From Pseudosulfitobacter sp. DSM 107133 (GTDB lineage Bacteria > Pseudomonadota > Alphaproteobacteria > Rhodobacterales > Rhodobacteraceae): 64,000 nucleotides of DNA. Position 1 is the first letter of the stretch. Every line of letters starts with the position of its first letter. The DNA lies in assembly GCF_022788695.1 (NCBI RefSeq), contig NZ_CP085154.1:682001-746000 (forward strand), in the 5' to 3' direction. The position numbers and the translations under genes were made by a program. The notes under the pieces are model-generated. The model worked only from the letters and a program-made list of their open reading frames with translations. It made no database searches and was not told the origin of the DNA. Below are positions 56,556-64,000 of this stretch, one piece after another.

Positions 56556-57719
56556 TCACTTACTTTGATCGCGCCCGGTTGCACGAAGAACGACTCCGTG
56601 CTCTTCGTAGGCATCGAGCATCATCTGCACATACTCGCTTGTGCTCGTCGTGATGTGTCCCAAGTCAGGCCAGGCGAAGGGAAACGTCATACTGGTCACC
56701 GCGAACTCCAAGCTCACACCGAGCTTGTCTGCAACTGCAATCGCGGCTTCAGGGTCTTTGTCTTCAGACCAAAGGTCTTCGTCGAAGGTGATCCAGGCAT
56801 CATTATCATCGTCGACATTGATCTCCGCCAGCATGGCACCGAGACGCTCCCCTGGCGTGTTCGCATCTTCAAGCAGGGCGATGCGAAGTAGCAAGGAAAT
56901 GCTCTGCTCATCCAGCCGTAGGTTTGGCCGAGAGTCCACCACTTCGACTTTTGGCTCTGGCAGCTTGCTGTCCTTGGCATGTTCAAATGCGGTCGGTTTC
57001 TGATCGTTGCCGTCCAGCCACCATGGAGACGAGAAAATATCCATAGGTGACGCATTGCATCTTGGACAATGCCACAAATTCTTAGCGATTTGCGCCCCCG
57101 TGATCTTGCTGTCGCAGTGAAGGCAAAACCACTCTGCTGCGCCATCGCCATAAAGGGGATGAATAACTTCGCCTTTGGCGTTTGGCTTGGTAGAGCGCCG
57201 CGGCCAATCCGAGGCGATTCCAGCGCGGGCCTTCGCGGCCTGTGTGCCGGCAACTTCAACCGCTTTGCCGACAAACCCGGGATCATTGGCTGGACTGATC
57301 TTTTTGTGCGTTGTCTCGATCTCGACCACTGGCTGCGATAAATCAGCTTCGCCTATGAGAATGCGCCACCCTTCGCCTTCCATGCGAATATCACCGAGGA
57401 ATTCGAAAACCTGATAAGGGTGACCGTCGATCTCACCGACCTGGATCGGCTCTCCAACTGGCCGCGACATACTCTGCTCAATGAAATGTGGCCTGCCCTC
57501 AAGAGAAGGGAAATGCTCGCGAACAAAAGCATCAACCTTTCCGAGCTCGTCCTCATCGGGCCTCCAGCCTTGGTCGGCCTTGACGGCAAGTGCCTTCCAA
57601 TGCGGAAAGCTCAGCTTCGTCGCAATCACATTGAGAGCGTCGATGTGATTTGAACGCGAGGCATGTGCAAATCGCTTTGCCAGCAATTTTAATCTGTCGA
57701 TTTCATTCTTGTTGATCAT
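56556..57719 (-). CDS. Hypothetical protein with central zinc ribbon, 387 residues
   Basis: Unrecognised protein with three visible parts. Residues 1-50 form a helical motif (NEIDRLKLLAKRFAHASR, then HIDALNVIATKLSFPHWKAL) that I have seen at the start of several alphaproteobacterial proteins of unknown role. A central zinc ribbon has CLHCDSK and CPRCNAS about 20 residues apart. The C-terminal 130 residues are acidic (EINVDDDNDAWITFDEDLW). Cytoplasmic; no enzyme motif. Confidence 0.7.
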   Translation of the reverse strand: MINKNEIDRLKLLAKRFAHASRSNHIDALNVIATKLSFPHWKALAVKADQGWRPDEDELGKVDAFVREHFPSLEGRPHFIEQSMSRPVGEPIQVGEIDGHPYQVFEFLGDIRMEGEGWRILIGEADLSQPVVEIETTHKKISPANDPGFVGKAVEVAGTQAAKARAGIASDWPRRSTKPNAKGEVIHPLYGDGAAEWFCLHCDSKITGAQIAKNLWHCPRCNASPMDIFSSPWWLDGNDQKPTAFEHAKDSKLPEPKVEVVDSRPNLRLDEQSISLLLRIALLEDANTPGERLGAMLAEINVDDDNDAWITFDEDLWSEDKDPEAAIAVADKLGVSLEFAVTSMTFPFAWPDLGHITTSTSEYVQMMLDAYEEHGVVLRATGRDQSK

Positions 57720-59232
57720 GGTTCAGTTCCCAAACAGGGATCCGATTAGGTGCCCGCTACTAACCAGATCCGGCTATTGGTCTGGGTGCTCATTCAATGT
57801 TGAAGTGCTGCATAGCTTTGCGTGGCGGGCACACCGGCATGCACTGAATGCCACGGATAGGTTGCCTGAGATTCCATCTCCCGTCAACAGACCCTATGCC
57901 GCCTTAAATTATGGATCCCGCCCGTCGCGGTACGGTCTGGAAGACAGGGCTTTGGCTGCGCTTGCGAATTTGTAAGCTCGACGGACACGATCCTTGTCTC
58001 AAGTGGGCGTGCAATGACCTTGTCCTTCCAGACAAGAACTTCGCGGCCCAAATGGTGAGATCCCAACCTTTTCAAGAATTTCAGGAAAATAATTTTCCGG
58101 AGCTTTCGACCGTTTTTCGCAAAACCAAAAACCTAAGAAAAGAAACTGGCGAACTTCCCTGCCAGGGACTGGTTGGGAGCGACCGACCTGACAGGGAAAC
58201 TTCTGCCCCATCGCTGCAAGAGGGCGCAATCCTCGGAATTCAGTCTGTTCAAGATTGTTGCACACGGGCCACGGCTGTGGATCGGGCGTGATTTCCCAGC
58301 TCACCTAACCTTGTCGGGTGGCTAAGGGCTTCTCTATGTTTTGTCCAATGACGCAAAAACACTCACATATCTCGCTTCGGGTCATACCGCTCATATAACT
58401 TGAGCCCGTCCAGCTGTGTGCAACGCGGTTGGTCTCCGAATTCCGAGAATGATGAGCGTAATTATGACTGTCGAACACCCGACCAAAGCGTTTTTCCGAT
58501 TTTGCCCTGAAGTGATCTTGCTGTGTCTTGGATTGAAACGAATCCTGGCCTGGCATCCTGCGGAATCAGTCTGCCAAAAATGGATGGTGATTCTTTATCT
58601 TAGAAGCCTTTCGGCTTTGAAGTTCGTTTGCCAATGGCTGTGTTCAGAATCAGATTTGGGCGGTTCAAGATGCGAATGGCATTGCGAAAACAAGAAGGGA
58701 CTAAACCGTATTTTGTGTATTCCGGAAGTGAAAGCTGCAGTCGACTACAAGGGAGTGCGGTATTCGAATTGCGAAAAAGGACATTGGTTTTCCTTTTCGC
58801 GCTATTTCCCACCCACCACAATAACCCGTAGCTAAATTTATGTAAGATCTGGTGACCACCGAAACACCTGCCTAGGTATTGGTCATCGCTGAAACGGCAA
58901 CCACGGAACGAAGGAGAACACGATCATGTAGCCCTGAAACGAAGAGAGCGATCTGCGTCAACAGATCGCCCCCTCACGGGAAGACCACAGTCCCCCCTTA
59001 CTCAAAGAAACCTTAGCACCTGTGTGCGACAGTTTCAAGGACAAGGATCTTCCCGAGACATGCAGACCTTCTGCCCGGCCATCCTCCATGGCCAATGGGA
59101 CAGGTTTGCCAAATGGTCCTTGAATTGGTGATGCGGAGTCCCGCCCCACCTTGGGTCCGAACGGCAGATTTTGAGGGTCATACACTTTCCGACCGACCGG
59201 GGAGTGCAATCTGATCACGGAAGAAAAACACG
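57720..59232. other. Gene-free region expected to contain the Tn7-like transposon left end
   Basis: About 1.5 kb without a supported gene. The part 58,040-58,840 is AT-rich. The word attgcgaaaa occurs at 58,681 and 58,768, and its inverse ttttcgca at 58,114 and 59,244. Such repeated words may be TnsB-binding sites. In Tn7 the end of the element lies close to tnsA, so the boundary should fall here. I cannot fix it without the other end. Confidence 0.4.
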
Positions 59233-59478
59233 ATGTGTATTCATTTTCGCAACGTCCGGCCGCAACAGGCTATTGGCCCGCACCCTACTTCGGAAGCTCC
59301 TCTAGTCGAGGCTTTTCATGCCTCGGATCAACATGGCGTCTTCGACGGGAAGAGACTGTTTAAAAATATGGCGACGGTAGAGCGTTTCTTCTCTCAGTTC
59401 GACGAATTTCTGTTGGCGGAATTGGCTGCTTCGGTTCCGCCCGGTGAACACCATACTGCACGTAAAGAGGGGCTTTGA
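59233..59478 (+). CDS. Possible small protein ahead of tnsA
   Basis: An 81-residue frame ends 3 bases before the tnsA start. The second half (NMATVERFFSQFDEFLLAEL) looks helical; the first half has no recognisable pattern. A weak ggaag lies ahead of the ATG. The close spacing suggests it is translated with tnsA, but I do not recognise it and a shorter start at 59368 is possible. Confidence 0.4.
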   Translation: MCIHFRNVRPQQAIGPHPTSEAPLVEAFHASDQHGVFDGKRLFKNMATVERFFSQFDEFLLAELAASVPPGEHHTARKEGL

Positions 59479-59481
59479 GCC

Positions 59482-60375
59482 ATGTCGAAGAACACTGATC
59501 TGAACGAAAATCTCATGGGTGATTTGGCTCAACCCTCTTCTGTATTCGAGCACAAGCCACTTGGTGTCGAGTTCAACTGGAAGACCGCTGAAGAGCATGG
59601 GATTGCTGCCCTGCCTGACACGCCTTCGGGCATTGTTCTGCCAGGTGCATCTCAGGCTGGCCGAAATGTGCAGCGCGCTTCATCTGCGCATTGCATTGGG
59701 CACACGGTTTTGGGCGACAATGATGGATTTCGCATGCAAGGTGAAAGCGGCTTGGAGATCAATCATTTCTACGTCCTGAACACGGTGAAGAACATCGTAA
59801 AGATGCAAGAGCAGGTGCGGTTTTACTTCGGCTGGGATCCCAAGAAGCAAAAGCAGCATATTTTTGATGTGTTTACGGTTCTCGAAAACAAGGAACGTAT
59901 CGCCTTTGCGATCAAGCCGGAAATCCGCCTGAATTCGACGAACAAGGAAAAGCAGGATTTCGAAGAGCACATGCAGGCTGTGGCTTGGTGGGTCTTTGAG
60001 AAGGACTTCGCGGATGATGTCCGCATTCTGACCGAAGCGGATCTCGACCCAGTGGCATTGCACAATGCGAAAGTATTGGCTGCTGTTCGGGAGCGTGATT
60101 CAGATGCGGATCTCGCTGCCATTAACGAGGTGCGAAAACTGCCCTCGGGAGGCGGCTTGAGCTTGCGTGAACTTACCCTCGCCATTGGCATGGGCGCACG
60201 CGGTTACCGTGCCCTGATCCGACTTCTTCGTAGTGGGGAAGCGCGTCTTCAAGCACTGGGGCGTATTGGTCCCCAAGCAGTGATTGTGAACGTTGCTGGC
60301 AGCAAGATGATCGACCACATGCCAGATCGCCCAATGCTTTTCGCGCAACCGCAGCCGTACCAGACAGCGGCTTAA
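59482..60375 (+). CDS. tnsA: TnsA-like transposon endonuclease
   Basis: This 297-residue protein has the TnsA nuclease pattern: GESGLEINHFYVLN (E92), KQHIFDVFTVLEN (D129) and ERIAFAIKPEIRL (K145), spaced as in a PD-(D/E)xK site. In Tn7, TnsA cuts the 5-prime ends so that the element moves by cut-and-paste. A helical C-terminal domain with GGGLSLRELTLAIGMGARG follows, resembling the TnsA C-terminal region that contacts TnsC. A ribosome site aaagagg precedes the ATG. Confidence 0.8.
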   Translation: MSKNTDLNENLMGDLAQPSSVFEHKPLGVEFNWKTAEEHGIAALPDTPSGIVLPGASQAGRNVQRASSAHCIGHTVLGDNDGFRMQGESGLEINHFYVLNTVKNIVKMQEQVRFYFGWDPKKQKQHIFDVFTVLENKERIAFAIKPEIRLNSTNKEKQDFEEHMQAVAWWVFEKDFADDVRILTEADLDPVALHNAKVLAAVRERDSDADLAAINEVRKLPSGGGLSLRELTLAIGMGARGYRALIRLLRSGEARLQALGRIGPQAVIVNVAGSKMIDHMPDRPMLFAQPQPYQTAA

Positions 60376-60486
60376 AACCGAAACCTAAACGATTGATTTC
60401 GCCACCTGCGCACACCTCCGTGCGCGGGACCGGCATCCCCTTGCCCAATGACGGGCACCAACCTTCGCCAGAATAGGAGAATTCCC

Positions 60487-62688
60487 ATGGCTAAAATCGA
60501 ACAAACCTCCCTCGTCTTCAGCCTCGACAAAGACCATGAGTACCTCATGCGCGCTGCGAACTGGGGCTACGCCTACCAGACCAATGGTACTGTCACCTTC
60601 TATGCCATCGATGATCCCCACAAAAAGGTCACCTACGATTATGGCACGCTAAATCGGATGAACGCCAGCGGCCAAATCGAAGTCCGGCCCTATGCCCTAT
60701 TGCCGGAAAGCCTTCGCCCGGTTCAGGCGAATACACTCGATGATGTGTTTATTTCTGCACTCAGCCCTGCCAAACGGAAGCGCCTTAATCACTGCGTGGC
60801 AATGGTGCTTTCCTACGAAGAAATGAAAGCGCGTAAGGCATTCAAAGTGAATGACGACGCAATCAATAAAGCGATGCCGACAATCCGTGATAGGGCCGAG
60901 GTCTACCTGGCGGAAACGCTTCCCGATCCGGAAGTTAGTAAGAAATGGGCTGTGTATGAGCGCGGTGAAGGGCCCAAGCCCAAGTCGAAAGGCAGCGTCG
61001 AACTCCCGGATAAAGTTTCGGCCAGCACACTCCGCAAATGGGCGGCTGCGTACAAGCGCGGCGGAAGAAAGGCACTTATCGATAATTGGAACAAGCGCGG
61101 AAACCACAACAGCTATTTCTCAATGGACGAAATGGCATTGCTCGCGAAGGTGGTGAACAAAGAGTACATGACTCGCCAGCGGAAAAGCATTCCAGTGGTT
61201 TTGGCTGATGTTAAAGCGGCGTTCAAAACGGAAAATGACCGTCGGGAAAAGGAAGGGGAGGTCAAACTTCGCGCTCCAGGTCGGGATGCGCTTAGAAACT
61301 TTATCAAGCGACTGAACAAATTTCACATGCTGGTTGCACGTCACGGGCGCGAAGAAGCCATGAAGAAGATGCGCCCGACAAACAAGGGACTGGAAACCCT
61401 TCGTCCGTTCGAACGTGTGGAAATGGACGAGTGGAGAATCGACCTTCTCACGATTTTGGTAGAAAGCAAGCTTCACTTAATGTTCTCGCCGGAAGACCTG
61501 GCAGCGATGGGCCTTGATGGCGCATTGAAGCGCTGGTGGATGGTAGGCGCCATTGACTGCCGGACCAACTGCATCGTTGGCCTGGCCTTGGCACCCAATC
61601 CGAAAACCAGCAGTGCCATCAAATGTCTGCGTATGATCGTCAGCGACAAGGGTAAGTTTGCCGACGAAATGGGGACTTTGGAACCTTGGTCGATGTTCGG
61701 CACACCTGAAACGCTCTATGTCGATAACGGCAGCGCTTTCAGGTCAGCTCGTTTCACAAACGTCTGTGCTGACCTCGGAATTACCAAGATCCAGACGATT
61801 GCTGGTCAGCCGTCCATGCGGGGCAAGATCGAACGGACTTTCGGCACACTGAGCACCACCCTGCTGCCGCGCTTGTCCGGTCGTACCTTCGGGAGTGTCG
61901 TCGAGCGGGGAACGCATCCATCGGAAAAGCTCGCCTGCCATGCCATCGAGGATCTGATCTACGCATTGGTCCGCTGGGTTGTAGATGTTTACCACAACAC
62001 CCCGCAGGAGTCCCTTGGTCTGCGCACACCGTTGGAGCAATGGCAGAAAGATCTTGAGGATGGCAACTACCCTCTGATGTCTGCCCCTACGGTCCGTCGC
62101 AAACGTATCGCTTTTGGGCTGCCACTGCAACGCGAGTTGCAAAAAGACGGCATCCGCGTCCTGAACGTCCGTTACCAGACCGGCGACTTGGCGGCCGAGT
62201 ATCTTAAGCATGACAAGCATCCGGTGAATGTGCGGTGGTTCGAAGAGGACATCGGTACCATCGAGGTGGAATTGGGTGACGAATGGATTTCCGTTCCAGC
62301 GGTCTGTGACAAGTTTCAGGGGGTCGACGCAACGACCTGGGTCGCAACCCGCCGGGCTCTGCGTCAGAGAGATGAGAAGCGCATGGAGTGGGAAGAGGAT
62401 GTCATCGCTCAGACGATCGCTGACATCGAGGCTTTGAACGCCGAGCGCAAAGCTGCGTGCAAGATTATTGACCACGGCTGGACTCCTGATCGCTTCAAGG
62501 CTGTCGATAACGAAGCCATGGCCAGCTTCAGTATTGTTGTTCCTCGCGAGACCAAAACACCTGCTTCCGATGGCTTCGGCCGCTCTGTGGTACCCGTTTC
62601 GCAGCCCAAGCCTTCGGTTTTGAAGGATACGGACGCTGGGACAGCGCAGACTGAGGCGCCTGCCGATAGCTGGATCATGCGCGACTGA
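60487..62688 (+). CDS. tnsB: TnsB/TniA-like DDE transposase
   Basis: This 733-residue transposase of the Mu/TnsB branch has DNA-binding domains in its first 280 residues and an RNase H core with D314 (VEMDEWRID), D413 (LYVDNGSAF) and E449 (RGKIERTFG), all visible. The Mu-type C-terminal domain follows (VRYQTGDLAAEYLKHDKHPV). It cuts and joins the 3-prime ends of the element. I start at the ATG at 60487, after taggagaattccc. Confidence 0.92.
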   Translation: MAKIEQTSLVFSLDKDHEYLMRAANWGYAYQTNGTVTFYAIDDPHKKVTYDYGTLNRMNASGQIEVRPYALLPESLRPVQANTLDDVFISALSPAKRKRLNHCVAMVLSYEEMKARKAFKVNDDAINKAMPTIRDRAEVYLAETLPDPEVSKKWAVYERGEGPKPKSKGSVELPDKVSASTLRKWAAAYKRGGRKALIDNWNKRGNHNSYFSMDEMALLAKVVNKEYMTRQRKSIPVVLADVKAAFKTENDRREKEGEVKLRAPGRDALRNFIKRLNKFHMLVARHGREEAMKKMRPTNKGLETLRPFERVEMDEWRIDLLTILVESKLHLMFSPEDLAAMGLDGALKRWWMVGAIDCRTNCIVGLALAPNPKTSSAIKCLRMIVSDKGKFADEMGTLEPWSMFGTPETLYVDNGSAFRSARFTNVCADLGITKIQTIAGQPSMRGKIERTFGTLSTTLLPRLSGRTFGSVVERGTHPSEKLACHAIEDLIYALVRWVVDVYHNTPQESLGLRTPLEQWQKDLEDGNYPLMSAPTVRRKRIAFGLPLQRELQKDGIRVLNVRYQTGDLAAEYLKHDKHPVNVRWFEEDIGTIEVELGDEWISVPAVCDKFQGVDATTWVATRRALRQRDEKRMEWEEDVIAQTIADIEALNAERKAACKIIDHGWTPDRFKAVDNEAMASFSIVVPRETKTPASDGFGRSVVPVSQPKPSVLKDTDAGTAQTEAPADSWIMRD

Positions 62689-62713
62689 ACCCCATCACAA
62701 TAGGAGTAAGACT

Positions 62714-63712
62714 ATGTCTCTTTCGAGCAAAGAAATCGCCGCGGCAATGAAATCGTTGCGCAGCACCCACATCGTCACCGACCGCGACCAGGCCTTTGAG
62801 AAACACCTGCGTCTCAAGTTCGAGCTTGATGAGGAAGGCGAAATCACCCACGAACCTGTGCGCGTCACCGGGGGCACTGAAACCGGCGGCATCGCCTTCA
62901 TCGAAGGATCGGGCGGTGGCAAGACCACGGCGATTCTGGAGGTTTTGCGCAATTTTGCGCCTTTGGCCCTCAATCCCGAGACGGATGCGCCGCGCTATCT
63001 TCATGTGAAAGTGGAGTCTCCAGCGACCCTTCGCAGCCTTGGCGTCGATTTGCTCAAGAAGTTAGGTGTGGACACGGTATCTGACCGCGCTCGCGTCTAT
63101 GATGTTTGGGACATGGTACGTCATCGCTTGAAAGTGGCGGGCGTAACCCTGCTCTGGATCGATGAGGCACATGATTTGTTCAAATCCGGATCGGGAGCCG
63201 AGACAGAAAACATGTTCAAAATGCTGAAGGGGCTGATGCAGGGTGATCATCCCGTAGTCCTTGTTTTGAGTGGGACGGAACGTCTGTCAGCAATTACGAG
63301 CATTGATCCGCAAGTAAACCGCCGGTTTTCTAAGATCCGGCCTGCGCCAATGGCTTTCGGTGTGGATAATGCGCGCATCAAAGGCTTGATTCAGGGTTAT
63401 TCCAAGAAGGCCGGGCTGCAGGTCGCCATCGACGACGATACTATCAACCGGCTGATCCATGGCAGCCGCTATCGGTTTGGTCGGTGTGTCGTTTGCATTA
63501 TCGAGGCCATTGAGTGTGCGCTGTACGATGGAGCCCCTACACTGGAGGCAAAGCATTTCGAGGATGCATGGGGCACGCGTGAGGGCTGTTCCATCGACCA
63601 GAACGTATTCACTTCAACCAATTGGATGGCGATCGATCTTGAAGATCAGGGTGAAGAGATTACCGAGATGCCAGTCGTCAAAAAGAAAATCAATCGGAAG
63701 AAGGCTGCCTGA
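62714..63712 (+). CDS. tnsC: TnsC/TniB-like AAA ATPase
   Basis: This 332-residue ATPase links target selection to the transposase. Walker A is EGSGGGKTTA (65-72), Walker B LLWIDEAHD (D150-E151), followed by VLVLSGTERL and the sensor/arginine region VNRRFSKIRP. The N-terminal helix MSLSSKEIAAAMKSLRSTHI is expected to contact TnsB. A ribosome site taggag precedes it. It ends 2 bases before tniQ. Confidence 0.92.
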   Translation: MSLSSKEIAAAMKSLRSTHIVTDRDQAFEKHLRLKFELDEEGEITHEPVRVTGGTETGGIAFIEGSGGGKTTAILEVLRNFAPLALNPETDAPRYLHVKVESPATLRSLGVDLLKKLGVDTVSDRARVYDVWDMVRHRLKVAGVTLLWIDEAHDLFKSGSGAETENMFKMLKGLMQGDHPVVLVLSGTERLSAITSIDPQVNRRFSKIRPAPMAFGVDNARIKGLIQGYSKKAGLQVAIDDDTINRLIHGSRYRFGRCVVCIIEAIECALYDGAPTLEAKHFEDAWGTREGCSIDQNVFTSTNWMAIDLEDQGEEITEMPVVKKKINRKKAA

Positions 63713-63714
63713 TT

Positions 63715-64000
63715 ATGACGATGCTCCCTGCGCTTCCTACGATCACCGGTGAAAGTCTGACGTCCTATGTGAACCGTGTCGCAAGTTTCCATGCCGATAT
63801 GGATGTTTTCAAGTTCCTCGCTTTCATTGAGCTATCTCAGGGAGCGGTCATGGCCCCCAAAGCGGAGGTAAGGGGACGTTTGTCGTTTCTGCTCGGGTTG
63901 CCATCTCGCGAGATTGAGAAAATGACTTTCGTGCCGTTGGGTGGTCGAATGCGCAATTTTTGCGGTGAAGAGGTTCATTCCGAATTCGCCAACCTGGACA
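63715..64000 (+). CDS. tniQ: TniQ target-recognition protein, 3-prime partial
   Basis: The first 95 codons show the TniQ opening LPTITGESLTSYVNRVASFHA. The zinc-finger and DNA-binding parts lie past the window edge. TniQ/TnsD-type proteins choose the insertion site, usually a fixed attachment site near a conserved gene. The start lies two bases after the tnsC stop. Confidence 0.8.
   Translation, partial: MTMLPALPTITGESLTSYVNRVASFHADMDVFKFLAFIELSQGAVMAPKAEVRGRLSFLLGLPSREIEKMTFVPLGGRMRNFCGEEVHSEFANLD

Larger units (their letters stand above)
58600..64000 (+). mobile_element. Tn7-like transposon, tnsABC-tniQ end (partial)
   Basis: Four genes in order: TnsA-like endonuclease, TnsB-like DDE transposase, TnsC-like AAA ATPase and TniQ. 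This is the core machinery of Tn7-like elements. The left boundary is approximate and the right end and cargo lie beyond the window. TniQ usually recognises the target site, and no CRISPR array or cas gene is visible inside the window. Confidence 0.8.

Noticed and set aside
58416..58835. A 139-codon frame in the gene-free stretch before tnsA
   Set aside because: Cysteine- and tryptophan-rich composition, no ribosome site, no recognisable pattern; more likely transposon end DNA.
58958..59218. An 86-codon minus-strand frame before tnsA
   Set aside because: No family, no ribosome site; cannot support it as a gene.
1..64000. CRISPR array
   Set aside because: No regularly spaced direct repeats of 24-40 bases were seen anywhere in the window.
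1..64000. tRNA or rRNA genes
   Set aside because: I found no cloverleaf with TTCRA or CCA-type ends in the intergenic regions; only the SRP RNA could be supported.

Overview
The window looks like a chromosomal segment of an alphaproteobacterium of the Rhodobacteraceae (Roseobacter group). The evidence is the family mix and order: a membrane-anchored c-type cytochrome of the CycM type, a yejABEF oligopeptide transporter, hisS-hisZ-hisG with the short HisG form, a B12-dependent NrdJ, a DUF1489 gene, ClpS, HemF, and GC-rich intergenic elements with GGGGATATTT-like cores that I remember as common in this group. Species cannot be assigned from the sequence alone.

Positions 1-28,141 are ordinary core genome: a YpfJ-like metallopeptidase (5-prime end outside the window), the small SRP RNA, cpdB, nudC, an SRPBCC protein, a PAS histidine kinase, pheA, cycM, yejABEF, a cysteine hydrolase preceded by a 51-residue ORF, a LysR regulator, a D,D-carboxypeptidase with a SPOR domain, a HAD hydrolase, clpS, an RsmC-like methyltransferase, an SDR without its catalytic lysine, hemF, a lipoprotein, slyX, hisS-hisZ-hisG, DUF1489 and nrdJ, which ends in a strong terminator.

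From about 28.3 kb to the end the window is accessory. It holds an AAA ATPase / small protein / PPP-type phosphatase cassette; an ArgP-like regulator divergent from two LysE exporters and a DapA-family enzyme; an IS1182-type element; an AraC regulator with a beta-lactamase-fold esterase; an IS110-family element; a group of small unknown genes, one apparently frameshifted and one truncated; and an IS66 element with an exact 8-bp target duplication that splits a small exported-protein gene.

The most interesting block is 45.9-55.5 kb, a run of eight minus-strand genes: a DUF4258-like protein, a methylase-like/TRD fusion that lacks methylase catalytic motifs, hsdM, hsdS, hsdR, a three-helix membrane protein, a Thoeris ThsB-like TIR protein and a second TIR protein. 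Genes from hsdM onward overlap, abut or lie within 13 bases of each other. The layout suggests a type I restriction-modification operon with a TIR/membrane abortive-infection module at its 3-prime end and a pseudo-methylase at its 5-prime end. The window closes with tnsA-tnsB-tnsC-tniQ of a Tn7-like transposon, whose left end should lie in the roughly 1.5-kb gene-free stretch before it and whose cargo lies beyond the window.
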